From NCBI GenBank assembly GCA_964017235.1, contig OZ024936.1, positions 37,346,040-37,410,039 on the forward strand: a stretch of DNA of 64,000 nt. The letters run 5' to 3'. This document shows, piece by piece, positions 22,150-32,989 of the stretch. Both the position numbers and the translations under genes were made by a program. Position 1 is the stretch's first letter; every line of letters starts with the position of its first letter. The notes under the pieces are model-generated. The model was not told the origin of the DNA. It searched no databases and saw only the letters and a list, made by a program, of their open reading frames with translations. Source of the DNA: Sabellastarte sp. h YS-2021. Taxonomy: Eukaryota; Annelida; Polychaeta; Sabellida; Sabellidae.

Positions 22150-24455
22150 GGTGCAGTATGAACATTGGAGGCAACTTGAAACTTTACATTTAAACTGTCT
22201 ATAGTCTGTGATGGAAGTGGGCTCCCAGCCAGCAGTCGTGCCTGTAACTTGGTTACACAGTAATTGTCATTTATACGACTGCTGGCCCTTGGCTGGTCGA
22301 GATGAATAGTTGGAAGCACGACCTTTCCCTTTCTTGAACTGTCACCTATTGATGTTCTTCCAAGCCGGGCTGTCCGGCTTAGCTTCGTTTCTGCTGTCAG
22401 ACTCTTATCCGATCTCTCATAGGGATGGTACCGACCCTTGCTACGCCCAGCACTTGAATGTCCCTTGGATTCAAAACTGACCATATCCTCCTCTGCTTTT
22501 CTTATAAGAAAAGCTGATTCTGGGAACAGTGTCTTGATATATAGAGGTCCTGTTCTGAGAGCGTTCAATGTATCTGGTTTAATGCCAGTTCTGAGGTGAC
22601 TCAGGTATGCATCCCTGTGTGCCAATGTAATGTTACCCATGGAGATGAAGACGAAGTCTGTTAAGTGTTCCATGGTCTTGGCTGCTGCTTGAGTGATGCT
22701 GGCATTAAAATCCATCAAATATTGAAGTTCGTCAGCAGCTGAAGAACTCTTGTGGGAAGTCTTGCCTTTACTCTTCGACCTCAGGGTTTTCAACTGATCC
22801 TGCATATTCTGTTGGACCTTAAACAAACACCTGTTGAAGCTGGCTGCTTGGTTACAAATAACCGTTGCCTCTCTTGCTGATCTCTCCCATCTTCGCAGGG
22901 TTTCCTGTGATATCCTGCGTGAAGCTGGTGGGGTGGAAGTCAGTCCAGAGTGTTTAGTAATACGGCTATAACTACTATTCAGCTTTGCAGCGTCTGTGCA
23001 CCAAGATGAGACGGCTGATGGGTCAACTTTGTGGTCGGAACACAGCCCGTACCACTTGGACTGTGACTTTGCAGGTCTCAGGAACACATCTTTCGACAGG
23101 CCACCGGCCTCTGAACCACGGGAGGGATAACCCTCAAACAAAGTAGTGTTCAATTTCTGTAGCTTCTTACATAGCCAGTCTTCAGTTGGCATCTGGACGG
23201 AAACCTTGCCAGGAACTGGAGTCTTGGGTCCAGCAAAAGGGTTGTCCTCTGATGTGTTAGCAGAACTGTCAATGTCCGGGACATGGGACCAACCCATAAA
23301 GGAACGGATACCTCTCATGGTTTCCCGGTATGTTTGTTCCTGTGACAGAGGTTGATCTTGATCCAAGCCGGTCACGTCCTGATCATCTGAGAGCTCCCCT
23401 GCCTCTGTATACAAATCCAGTGGGGGTCGGTCGGAGAAGTCACTACCGGCCTCAGAGATGGAACTAACAGAACTATCCCTTCTGGCTCTGTGTAAGGCAG
23501 GGGAGCCGGTGTCCTGATCATCTGAAGGCAAGGGTCAGTCGGTAGAAGATAGTCGGTTGGACTGAGGTCGGTGCTTGCTGGTTGACCTTTTAACTGCAGA
23601 AGAGCCAGTGCTACTCAGTAGAGGTCAGTCGGATAGACTGTGCTTTACTGGTCGGCTGATGCTTTGCAGCAGAGGAGCCAGTCCCAGGAAGCTCTGTAGA
23701 TGAAGTGTGTTGGCTGGATTTTGCTTTACTGGTCGGCTGATGCTTTGCAGCAGAGAAGCCTGTGCCAGGAAGCATGGAAGCAGTGGTCGGTCGGTTGTTC
23801 TCAGTTTGACTGGTCGGCTGATGCTTTTCAGCAGAGAAGCCAGTGCCAGTAAACTCTGAAGTAGCAGGAACCGGGTGAACCGGCTTGATGAATGGTTCAG
23901 TGGAGTGAACTGCAGAAGCTGGTGGAGAGTGAGTCGGAGTCACTTTAACAGAAGATGAAAATGTCGGTTCAATAGTCCTGACCAATAAAATGGCTTCTAA
24001 CCTGTTGAATCTGTCTGACCATTTTTCATCAAGTTGTGTAATCTTCTGTTGAACTACTAGCAGTAGATTTAACAGCTTTAGACGTGGAAGCTTTTTTTTT
24101 TCTTTGCTTTTTTCTCAGGGGGGGCAACAGTAGGTGGAGATTTCACAGTACCCTGTTTATCAACAGACCCTAATACAGCAACAACAGACGGGTCGACTCA
24201 GTGTCCTTGGATGGGGTGGATTCAAGCTTCTTAGCCTCCCGTTTGTCTTTTTTGAATTTTATATGAAGGCGTAGAGAGTTGCAAACGTTGCTCATGGGAA
24301 AAATTATTGCAGATAGTACATTCAACATCAAGCTTTTCGAGCACAGGGGTCCTTACCCTTTCCTTTATCCCTGCACCATGCGCATGCCAGGTGACTGTCA
24401 AAGTTAGCCATAGCATGGCTGCAAGTTCCCCTTCTTTGGCCAGGAGACGACATAA
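22150..24455 (-). pseudogene. Gag-like region of family A DIRS copy 1
   Basis: The central part shares ordered landmarks with the complete element's gag-like ORF: RETMRGIRSFMGW, DWLCKKLQKLN, EGYPSRG, KWYGL, RRWERSAREA, CNQAASFNRCL and NALRTGPLY. The N-terminal part is Ser/Thr/Pro-rich and contains several copies of an imperfect 'TGFSA.KHQPTS' repeat (23600-23900). The Cys/His cluster at the extreme N-terminus is poorly preserved. A broken structural-protein gene is inferred. Confidence 0.75.
23600..23900 (-). repeat. In-gene repeat encoding GTGFSAxKHQPTSK-like units
   Basis: The minus strand encodes at least three spaced copies of a motif close to PGTGFSAAKHQPTS within the gag-like region. 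The related element at 25046-30079 carries comparable units near 28980-29160, so the repeat belongs to the family and not to this copy alone. Confidence 0.75.
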
Positions 24456-24559
24456 TGTGCTATAAGATCTACAAGTATTGATGATACAATAAATGTTCAC
24501 CAAAGATGAAAATTCAGTAGAAAAATCACACTTTACAACTTTAATTTAAATTCTGTGTG

Positions 24560-24768
24560 CACTAGTTCGCGCCAAACGAAAAAGATGCTATGACGTCACG
24601 CTGTCTAGACAGGAAGGGAGTACGACACGCCATCTGGCGAGTGCACTAGAACTAGGGACCGGCCAGCCGGTGGAAACATAGGACGTCTTTTTCTGACGTT
24701 TGGCGAGCCGGTCTGCGCCGACCGGAATAGCATTTGTCCATTGGATAGGATGTATTAACACAATAAAA
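24560..24768 (-). repeat. Terminal repeat of family A DIRS copy 1
   Basis: GCGCCAAACGAAAAAGATGC, TGACGTCA, TGTCTAGACAGG, TTGTCCATTGGATAGG and the terminal CACAATAAAA occur in the same order as at 29880-30079, 30150-30312 and 62209-62402. Confidence 0.9.
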
Positions 24769-25045
24769 ACTTGTGTTTAAACACATGCAACCACAACTTC
24801 TAATATTAATATGTAATTCAGCGAAGTAAATTAAGTGTAAAAATTATTTAATATTGTCATGAATTGCAGGTGATGAAATTCACTGTTACAAGCGCTATCA
24901 TAATAATACATTTTCATGAGAACAATTCTAAAAGTTGCAAAAAAGGTAAAAATATTTGGGCAGACAACTTTAGTGAAGGGCAGGCAACTTTTTTGAGTTC
25001 CTGGACCAATGGTCCAGGATGTTTTTGACACGAAAGTCCTACACT
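24769..25045. other. Spacer between two DIRS copies
   Basis: AT-rich DNA, with two short copies of a GGGCAG(A/G)CAACTTT motif near 24958-24990. No gene is recognised. It carries no second terminal repeat, so the adjoining element on its right was truncated before or at insertion of neighbouring DNA. Confidence 0.5.
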
Positions 25046-25560
25046 GCTGATGTTCTTGTGTTGCCAAGCATGAATCTCACTTCTGCGCTTGAACGACCCA
25101 AGGGCTAAGGTCAACTGCTTCAAGGAGGCCTCTTTGATTGGTTCAAAAGGAGCCTTTGTCAGCTGGTGTAAAACCAGGGAAAGATTCCAAGAGGGATTCC
25201 CCTCCATCCTTTGGGTCTGTCTCTGTGGAAACTATCTAGGAGACGAGTGAGATTTTCATCTTTGCTGACATTAATGGGCGAGTTTCCAAGTTTATCAGCA
25301 ATGGCTGACCTGTAACCATCAATGGTGCTGGGCTGTAACTTCCTGTCCTGAAACAGGTACATAAGGAAGTCAGCAACTGACATTACAGGGGGTGCCCTGA
25401 AGTCCACCTGATTGCTAATGCACCACTTTGTAAAAATGGCCCACTTTGCCTCATAGACTGATCTGGTTGATCGCCTTTGAGGAGCCTCAATTCTTTCTGC
25501 CACTGCCTCAGAGAAGCCCTGTTCTTTGATTGCTGTGGCTCTAGGAGCCATGCATGGAGA
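25046..25560 (-). pseudogene. Partial tyrosine recombinase of family A DIRS copy 2
   Basis: It encodes KEQGFSEAVAERIEAPQRRS and STRSVYEAKWAIFTKW, then TIDGYRSAIADKLG and RLLDSFHRDRPKG. These are all present in the complete element's recombinase. The catalytic C-terminal half lies beyond the truncated edge. Confidence 0.85.
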
Positions 25561-25619
25561 TTTAGATTTGTCAGATTTCTGTGAGGGATCTGATTGAAGG
25601 GCTGTGTAAGCAGATTGGG

Positions 25620-27480
25620 CAGGTTGGGCAGGCTGAGAGGGACCTGACTGGACATGGCCACCAGGTCCCCAAACCAAGGCATGTTGGGCCACCCCGGGGC
25701 AATCAGAATGAGTCTCTTGCATGGGGAGTCCAGTAGCTTCTCCACCACTTTGACCAATATGGCGGTCGGTGGGAATATGCATATGCATCCAGATCGTCCC
25801 ATGGCAGAGTAAGTGCATCCACTGCTACAGCCAGGGAGTCCGGTACTGGAGAGACAAACTGAGGTAACTTGTGGTTGAACCTCGTGGCAAATAGATCTAT
25901 TTGAGGCCGGTGCCATTGATTGCATATTTGTTGAAACACTTCCGGAAGGAGGGACCACTCTGTTTGGATGGTCTGACCCAGCCTGGATAGCTTGTCTGCT
26001 ATCACATTTAGATGGCCTGGGATGTGCCGGGCTTTTAGCGTTATCTGGTGGTTGGTACACCAGGTCAAGATTCTCCATAGAAGGGCACAAAGTGGGCCTG
26101 ACCTCATGCCACCCTCCTTGTTTATGTAGACGACTACTGTTGTATTGTCCGTGGCCACCAGGACAATCCTGGCCGTACAGAGATGTTGGAACCCTTTTAG
26201 GGCTAGAAAGACCGCCTTTAACTCCAGAAAGTTTATGTGGAGTTTGCTTTCGGGTACCGACCAGGCACCTCTTGCAGTATGTTCGCCAAGATGAGCACCC
26301 CATCCTTCTTTTGATGCGTCTGTAAAGATTTGCAGTGCGTGTTTTAATGGATGCAGTGGTTGACCTTGCAGTACCTTGCCTTCGTCCAACCACCACTCCA
26401 GATGAGGGTGGAGGGATCTGGGCACCGGAATGATCTTTTCCAGTGCTTCCGGCACTATCCAGTTGTTTTTGAGATGCCACTGTATGGGTCTCATATGAAG
26501 CCGGCCAAGGTAAACTTGCTTTTCTGTTGCTGTTAGTAGGCCAATCAGGGACATGAACTGCCGGACCGGACAGTTTGGTAGAGACATGATCTCCAAGATT
26601 TTCTCTTGGAGGATCTGCCACCGGTCCGGTGTAAGACTTGTTTAGGCTCCAGTTCCGATTTCTCCAAGTTAACTATCCAACCTAATCTCTGGCATATCTG
26701 TACTATTCTTGTGTGTTTTGGAGACAGACTTGATAGGATCCGGCTCTCACCAACCAGTCATCTAGGTACTGGTGGATCCTTATACCCTTGCGTATAGCCA
26801 TCAATTTGACTTCCTTTACTATTACAGTAAATTCCAGTGGTGCTGTCGAAAGCCCGAATGGTAGGGCTTTGAATTGGTAAGTTTGTCCTTGGACATGAAA
26901 TCTCAGATATTTCCTGGACTGTTCTTGTATTGGGATGTGGAAATATGCATCCTTGAAGTCTATGGAGGTTATCCATTCTCCCTGTTGGAGGGATGTCCTG
27001 ATGGTTTCCGGGGTCTCCATTTTGAATTTCTCCGACTTGAGAAAGACATTCAGATTGCTCAGATCCAAGATCGGTCTCCACCGTTGTTTGGTTTGGGGAC
27101 TGGGAACAACCTGTTGAAAAAGCCCAGAGATGATTGGTTTCTTACTAACTCGACTGCATTTTTGTCTATAAGCTGATGCAATGCCTCCAGCAGGTAGCTG
27201 TTCCTCTGGGGATTGCCATAGCAGCTTATGACGGTTGGAAATCTTACTAGTTTCGGTCGGGTCTGAAAGGGGAGGGTGTAGCCCTCTTTGAGGATTTGAA
27301 CCACTTTTGGACCGGCACCTAGGTCCAGCCAAGTTTTCCAAAAGTTCTGAAGTCTGGTCCCTACAGCTAGATTGGGGGCAGCATTTGGTACATTTGTAAC
27401 AGGATTGACACAAGACAATTGAGTGACACAAGAAACACTTTTCACAGATTTTAATTTGTACTCTTTGCAATGACAATTTA
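25620..27480 (-). pseudogene. RT-RNase H-methyltransferase-like region of family A DIRS copy 2
   Basis: RT landmarks METPETIRTSL, SIDFKDAYFHIPI, PFGLSTAPLEFT and YLDDW are present. RNase H follows with FTDASKEGWGAHLGEH and VATDNTTVVVYINKEGG, then VDLFATRFNHKLPQFVSPVPD. The tail includes an APGWPNMPWFGDL-like stretch, the methyltransferase-like signature reported for DIRS elements. A second reading frame over the RT is also open and carries the Cys-rich cluster described at 56924-59977. Confidence 0.88.
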
Positions 27481-27639
27481 CTGGCCCGGGACTTAAATCT
27501 TTCTTTTGCGATTGCCCGGGCGCAGTAGTGACATGATGAACAACAGGAAGCTTTGCATTTAAAGTGTCTATTGTCTGTGTAAAGGTGTTGCTCCGGGCCA
27601 GCAGTCGTGTGTGGAGCTTGGTTATACAGTAACTGTCAT

Positions 27640-29774
27640 TTATACGACTGCTGGCCCTTGGCAGGTCGGGGTGAGAATGAGGTAGGACGACCCTTTCCTT
27701 TTCTGTACTGTCTTTTCCCGATAGTCTTCCATGCCGGCTTGTCCGGTCGAGAGTCTCTGTTACTAGATTTCTTCTCCGGACGTTCATACGGGTGGTACCG
27801 ACCCTTGCCATGACCAGAAGTAGATTGGCCCTTTGATTCAAACTGAGCAATGTCTTCCTCTGCTCGTTTGATGGTGGCATCTGGGAATAAGGTGGACAAG
27901 TGAAGAGGAGCAGTTCTTAAAGCTGTGAGGGTGTCCTGCTTAATCCCTGTTCTGAGTTGGCTAAGATACGCATCACGACGGACAAGGGTAAGGTTTCCCA
28001 TTGTGATAAAGACGAAGTCGGATAGGTGCTCCATCGACTTTGCTGCTGCTTGTGAGATGCTAGCGTTGAAATCTAGTAAATAATAGAGTTCATCAACAAC
28101 AGGGGAGACCTTTTGCCTTATGCTCTGCTTTCATAACCTTCAGTAGTTCCTTCATACTCTGCTGAACTTTAACAAGGCAGCGATTAAAGCTAGCAGTCTG
28201 GTTACATACAACAGAAGCCTCTCTGGCCGACCTTTCCCACCTGCGTAAAGTCTCTTGAGAGATTCTGCGGGAAGCCGGCGGGGTAGAACCAAGTCCTGTG
28301 TATCTAGCTATACGACTGTAGCTACTGTTTAGTTTAACTACGTCGGTGTGCCACGATGAAACTTTTGAAGAGTCAGTCTTCTGGTCGGTGTGAAGCCCAT
28401 ACCACTTTGATTGAGAACGTGGAGTTCGGATGAAAACGTCCTTGGCCAGTCCTCCAGCCTCCAACCCCCTTGAGGGATAACCCTCAGCCAAGGTGAGGTT
28501 AAGCTTTCCAAGTTTTTTACAGAGCCACTCCTCTGTAGGCATTCTGACAGAGACCTTGCCGGGGGTAACAGTCTTAGGTCCGGCAAAGGGATTGTCGTCG
28601 GATGTGGCAGTTGTGTTGTCGACCTCAGGGATATGGGACCAGCCCATATAAGAGCGGATGCCCTGCATGGTGTCCCGGTAGTTTTGCTCCTCAGAGACCG
28701 GATGGTCCTGGTCGATAATAGAATGTTCCTCCGACCATTCGCCCTCTTCAGCATATAAGTCTAACAGAGGTCTGCCCGACATTTCACTGCCATCTTCTGA
28801 GGAGAGGCTTGAAAAGCTGGGGAGCCGGAGTCTGCTGTATCAGATGGTGTAGGCCGGTCGGTTGTTGGTGGTCGGTGAGTGTCATGTTGAGCCAGAGGTG
28901 TAGGGTCAGTACCAAGATTCCCAGCCGGGGTAGGTTGGTCGGTCTTGGTTTGACTGGTAGGCTGGTATGTAGTAGATGAGCCTTGTCCAGTAACCTTAGT
29001 TGAGGAAGCAGGTCGGCTGGTTTTAGTTTTACTGGCCGGCTGATGCTTATTACCAGAGGAGGCCGTACCAGGAAACTTGCTGGATGAAGACTGTTGGCTG
29101 GTCATTGCTTTACTGGTCGGCTGATGCTTTTCAGCAGAGAAGCCAGTTCCAGGAAGCACAGAAGATGATGAAGGTCGGATGAAAGGTTCAGATCCTTGTT
29201 CTATAGAAGATGGTGGTGAATGGGTCGGAGTGACTTTGACGTTAGCAGAAAACTGAGGTTCAAAGCTTTTAGTTAGGATCAAGGCTTCAAGCCGGTTGAA
29301 ACGTTCCGCCCATTTTGGATCTAAATCTGCTATCTTGTCATCAGTAGAAGATAATGGCGGCTTTGAAACAGTAGCAGTGGGAGATTTGTCTTTCTTGCCG
29401 ACCTTCTTAGTATCCTTCTTAGCTTTCTTATCAGGCGGAGGGGCCTCTACAGGGTTGGAAGAAGTAGGTTTCTCAACAGGCCCGATGACGGACACACTAG
29501 CTGGATCAATAAGATCTACATTGTCTTTAGAAGGGGTAGCTTCTAATTTCTTGGCCTCCCTTTTTTCCTTTTTGATCCTATACGAGGGAGTGGCTAATTG
29601 AAGACGTTGTTCTTCAGAGAAGGCATTACATATTTTACAATCAGAAGTATTGGGATTTTTAACACAATCGTCTGTTCCCTTACCCTTCTCACGACATCTT
29701 ACACAAAAGGCATTGAGTCAAAATTAGCCATAGCATGTCCACAACCGCCTCTGCGTTGGCCAGGAGACGACATG
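27640..29774 (-). pseudogene. Gag-like region of family A DIRS copy 2
   Basis: It encodes the MSSPGQRRG start followed by CGHAMANFD, then a Ser/Thr/Pro-rich stretch, then the conserved core landmarks RDTMQGIRSYMGW, EWLCKKLGKLN, EGYPSRG, KWYGLHTD, RRWERSAREA and NQTASFNRCL. The order matches the complete element. It is broken in a few places. Confidence 0.75.
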
Positions 29775-29879
29775 ATAGTCCTGGTATATGAAGAACACAA
29801 TATATATGGAATAAAAACAAAATGGTAGCAGTAAAAACTGAAATAATCTTCTTTGCAAAAATCCTTGTGCACTAGTCAC

Positions 29880-30079
29880 GCGCCAAACGAAAAAGATGCT
29901 ATGACGTCATGCTGTCTAGACAGGAAGGAAGTACGACACGCCACCTGGCGAGTGCACTAGTACTACGGACCGACTTGCCGGTGGAGACACAGGACGTCTT
30001 TTTCTGGCATTTGGCGGGCCGGTCTGCGCCGACCGGATAAGCTATTGTCCATTGAATAGGATGTATTAACGCAATAAAA
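29880..30079 (-). repeat. Terminal repeat of family A DIRS copy 2
   Basis: CGCGCCAAACGAAAAAGATG, TGACGTCA (29902-29909), TGTCTAGACAGG, the GCCGGTCTGCGCCGACCGG self-complementary block and TTGTCCATTGAATAGG precede the terminal CGCAATAAAA. Confidence 0.9.
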
Positions 30080-30149
30080 GTATATATTTTAAAGCAAAGT
30101 AGTAGCTATTCTCATAGAAAACTGGAAACTCTAATCTCAAAAATATTCC

Positions 30150-30312
30150 GTGCGCACTGTCGAGTGCCAAACGAAAAAGATGCTATGACGTCACACTGTC
30201 TAGACAGGAAGGAAGTACGATGCGCCACCTGGCGAGTGCACAGTACTGGGACCGGTCTGTGCTGACCGGATTAGCAATTGTCCATTGGATAGGATGTATT
30301 AATGCAATAAAA
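30150..30312 (-). mobile_element. Solo family A DIRS terminal repeat
   Basis: GTGCCAAACGAAAAAGATGC, TGACGTCA (30186-30193), CTGTCTAGACAGG, GCAATTGTCCATTGGATAGG and terminal TGCAATAAAA lie about 230 bp right of another terminal repeat in the same orientation. No internal sequence follows. It is a remnant of a third insertion or of recombination between copies. Confidence 0.85.
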
Positions 30313-30598
30313 TCAGCTATTTTATGACCCAAGTTTGACCCATAAGGGGGGATCAGGGGGGGTAAATCTGACCGGCTATCTAGACTCTTCACATATGGTT
30401 TCCCAATACCTCTTAATACATTCTAAAGCTGTAAAAACAATAAATAAAGGAGATACAAGGCAAAAGCACAAAATCGGCTATTTTATGACCCCAGTTTGTC
30501 CCACAAATGGGGTCAGGGGGTAAATCTGACCGGCTATCTAGACTCTTCACATATGGTTTCCCAATACCTCTTAATAAATTCTAAAGCTGTAAAAGCTT
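30313..30598. repeat. Two direct copies of a 163-bp repeat
   Basis: GCTATTTTATGACCC recurs at 30314 and 30477. The long block TCTGACCGGCTATCTAGACTC through CCTCTTAATA.ATTCTAAAGC is nearly identical between them. The second copy runs directly to the next DIRS remnant. No coding potential is seen. Confidence 0.9.
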
Positions 30599-30605
30599 AT
30601 ACCAT

Positions 30606-30765
30606 ACTTACCATTTCCTGACCAGTGCTATATGTTGGAGCCATCCAACTCACTGGCCAACGTTGAGAAACGTTTTTAAGGTACCTTAAGAAGCCAGTGA
30701 GTGAGTGTGGACTAGGAAGCCCCCCAATGGTCATGTGACCACGCCAATAGGCGCCATTCATTGTT
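30606..30765 (-). mobile_element. Family C DIRS terminal-repeat fragment
   Basis: CTTACCATTTCCTGACCA, CCAACTCACTGGCCAACG, TAAGGTACCTTAAGAAGCC and GGTCATGTGACCACG match the terminal repeats at 46490-46653 (reverse complement) and 63160-63320. The outer edge and ICR are missing. It is a truncated fossil, interrupting a repeat that resumes at 30766. Confidence 0.85.
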
Positions 30766-30830
30766 TGAACGGGCACTGTGTCAGCTGAGTGTTTTTGATT
30801 TGTGAAGGTGATAATGAGAGGAAAGCATAA
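30766..30830. repeat. Left part of a split dispersed repeat (repeat X)
   Basis: AACGGGCACTGTGTCAGCTG through GAGAGGAAAGCATAA matches 47531-47595. There the sequence continues uninterrupted into TTATCAGGGAAAGTGC, which in this locus is found only at 32801. The repeat is therefore split here by the insertion at 30831-32800. Confidence 0.85.
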
Positions 30831-32800
30831 CTAGAAATAGGACGCCCTGTTGATAGTAGCTGCGACATATGAATAGAAACAGGATAGCATAGAAGAACAC
30901 ACATTATCATGTGTAATGTCCACCCCATGAACTTTTTGCCAAAATTGTACAGTAGTCTTACAAGATCCTGTTTCATTTGTAAAATATATCAATGATGCTT
31001 AAATATTTATTAGTGTACATGTAAATTATTTCAGCTTCATGCCTTTTTGCATTGGTTGGGTCGAAAATTTTGACGAAATCACTCTATCTTGCACGGTTAA
31101 GAAGATAGAAGCAAATTTCTGTTTTTCTATTTTTGGCAAAAATTTGAAAATTCAAAATGGCTGCCATTTTTGGGAAAAGGAAAATTTTTTGAAAATTGCC
31201 AAGAGTACATTTCTTAGATACCCTATGGGTCGAAAATTTCAACGAAATAACTCTATTTTGCACAGTTAAGGCAAATATGTGTTTTTCCATTTTGGGCAAA
31301 AATTCGAAAATTCAAAATGGCCGCCATATGTGGGGAGGGGAAATTCTTTTGAAAATTGCAAAGAGTACATTTCTTAGATACCCTGCGGGTCGAAAATTTC
31401 AACGAAATCGCTCTATCTCGCACGGTTAAGGGGATAGAAGCAATTTAGTGTTTTGCAATTTTTCACAAAAATTCGAAAATTCAAAATGGCCGCCATATGT
31501 GGGAAGAGGAAAATTTTTGAAAATTGCCAAGAGTACATTGCTCAGATACCCTGTGGGTCGAAAATTTCGACGAAATCCCTCTATCTCAGACGGTTAAGGA
31601 GACAGAAGCAATTTTGTGTTTTGCCATTTTTGGGGAAAATTCGAAAATTCAAAATGGCTGCCATTTTTGGGGAGGGGAAAATTTTTTGAAAATTGCCAAC
31701 AGTACATTGGACAGATACCCTGTTGCTTGATAATTTCGACGAAATCGCTCTATCTCGCACGGTTAAGGAGATAGAAGCAAATTCGTGTTTGACATTTTTG
31801 GCAAAAATTCGAAAATTCAAAATGGCCGCCATTTTTGGGGAGGAAAAAATTTTTTTAAAAATTGCCAAAGTACAATGCTCATATACCCTGTGGGTCGAAA
31901 ATTTCAACGAAATCACTCTATCTCACACGGTTAAGGAGATAGAAGCAAATTTGTGTTTTGCCATTTTTGGCAAAAATTCAAAATGGCCGGCATTTTTGGG
32001 GAGGGGAAAATTTTTTGAAAATTGCCAACAGTACATTGGTCAGATACCCTGTTGACGAAATCGCTCTATCTTGCACGATTAAGGAGATAGAAGCAAATTT
32101 GTGTTTTGCCATTTTTGGCAAAAATTCAAAATGGCCGGCATTTTTGGGGAGGGGAAAATTTTTTGAAAATTGCAAAGATTACATTCCTTAGATACCCTGT
32201 GGGTCAAAAAATTCAACGAAATCGCTCTATCTCGCATGGTTAAGGAGATAGAAGCAAATTTGTGTTTTGCCATTTTTGGCAAAAATTCGAAAATTCAACA
32301 TGGTCGCCATTTTTGGGGAGGGGAAAATTTTTTGAAAATTGCCAACAGTACATTGGTCAGATACCCTGTTGACGAAATCGCTCTATCTTGCACGGTTTAG
32401 GAGATATGAGCACATTTGCCTTTTTCAGTATTCAAAATAGCCAATTACTCATTTATTTAATTAATTACTCACTCATCTATGAAGCAATTCCCCCCAAAAG
32501 CAATCCCATACAAGCTATTAACCCAATGAACCTCCATAAGAAATTTCAGAAAGCTAGGCTTAATAGCATTCCTTAAAATGTCTGGAAACAAAAGAGATAC
32601 TCAAAAGTAGCAAAGTAGCTATTACTCAGTTAGCTATAGAGTTATCATCACCAAAAGCAATCCCATACAAGCTATTAACCCAATAAACCTGCATGCCAAA
32701 TTTGGTAAAGATAGGATAAGAACTGTTGCCTAAAATGTCTGGAAACCAAGTGGGACGCCGGACGCCGGAAAAAGCAAAAATAATAGTGGGGTGGACATAA
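30831..32800. mobile_element. Satellite-bearing non-autonomous element, 1.97 kb
   Basis: Its limits come from comparison with the unoccupied repeat at 47521-47675. The inserted DNA begins CTAGAAATAGGACGCC and ends GGGGTGGACATAA, or GGTGGA if a 5-bp CATAA duplication is assumed. It holds about 0.2 kb of unique DNA, eight to nine diverged 169-bp-type satellite units, then the same flank, GGAC microsatellite and GGTGGACATAA end found at 7300-7760. No protein is encoded. Read on the minus strand it ends CTAG and sits between A and T, which is Helitron-like, but a clear 3' hairpin is lacking. Confidence 0.8.
31045..32400. repeat. Diverged satellite units inside the 1.97-kb element
   Basis: These units have the same landmarks as the 1-7300 array (CAAAATGGCCGCCAT, GATACCCTGTGGGTCG, CTCTATCTCGCACGGTTAAG). 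Spacing varies because of small deletions, and there are many more differences between units. This looks like the older or unhomogenised state of the family. Confidence 0.93.
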
Positions 32801-32985
32801 TTATCAGGGAAAGTGCTGTACAGAAGTACAGTAAATGGTAATTGAACAGCATGTTTGAAAGAAATTCCGAAGCTGACTGAAGAAAAGGACAAAAAAGTTG
32901 TGCCCTGCAAATGGTATTATGAAGGAAAGCAACAAGGTAACTGTTTAAGTGTAAAAAGTAGGTTAAAACATATTTAAAGAAATAC
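32801..32985. repeat. Right part of split repeat X and lead-in to 147-bp array
   Basis: TTATCAGGGAAAGTGCTGTAC through GAAATTCCGAAGCTG matches 47596-47675. It then continues into AAAAGTTGTGCCCTGCAAATGG and AAAGTAGGTTAAAACATATTT, a lead-in also present at 51930-52035 and 53080-53190. Confidence 0.85.
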
Positions 32986-32989
32986 TGCA

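Larger units (their letters stand above)
20725..24768 (-). mobile_element. DIRS-type retrotransposon, family A, truncated copy 1
   Basis: The right end is a family A terminal repeat (about 24560-24768, CACAATAAAA). Leftward follow a gag-like region and RT, and the copy ends inside RNase H at about 20725. The recombinase, the ICR and the second terminal repeat are absent. Coding is otherwise long and open with few breaks (about three). It is closely related to the copies at 25046-30079 and 56171-62402. Confidence 0.9.
25046..30079 (-). mobile_element. DIRS-type retrotransposon, family A, truncated copy 2
   Basis: Right to left it has a terminal repeat ending CGCAATAAAA at 30079, a gag-like region, RT-RNase H-methyltransferase-like region and an incomplete tyrosine recombinase. 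The left edge cuts the recombinase after its ..SEIHAW segment, so ICR and left terminal repeat are absent. Coding is broken in several places (about five). It lies in the same orientation as copy 1, with a solo terminal repeat immediately to its right. Confidence 0.9.

Noticed and set aside
30831-32800. Firm assignment of the satellite-bearing element to Helitrons
   Set aside because: The A/T insertion point and CTAG end fit, but a TC start is ambiguous and a clear hairpin before CTAG is missing. A 5-bp CATAA target duplication is an equally simple reading.
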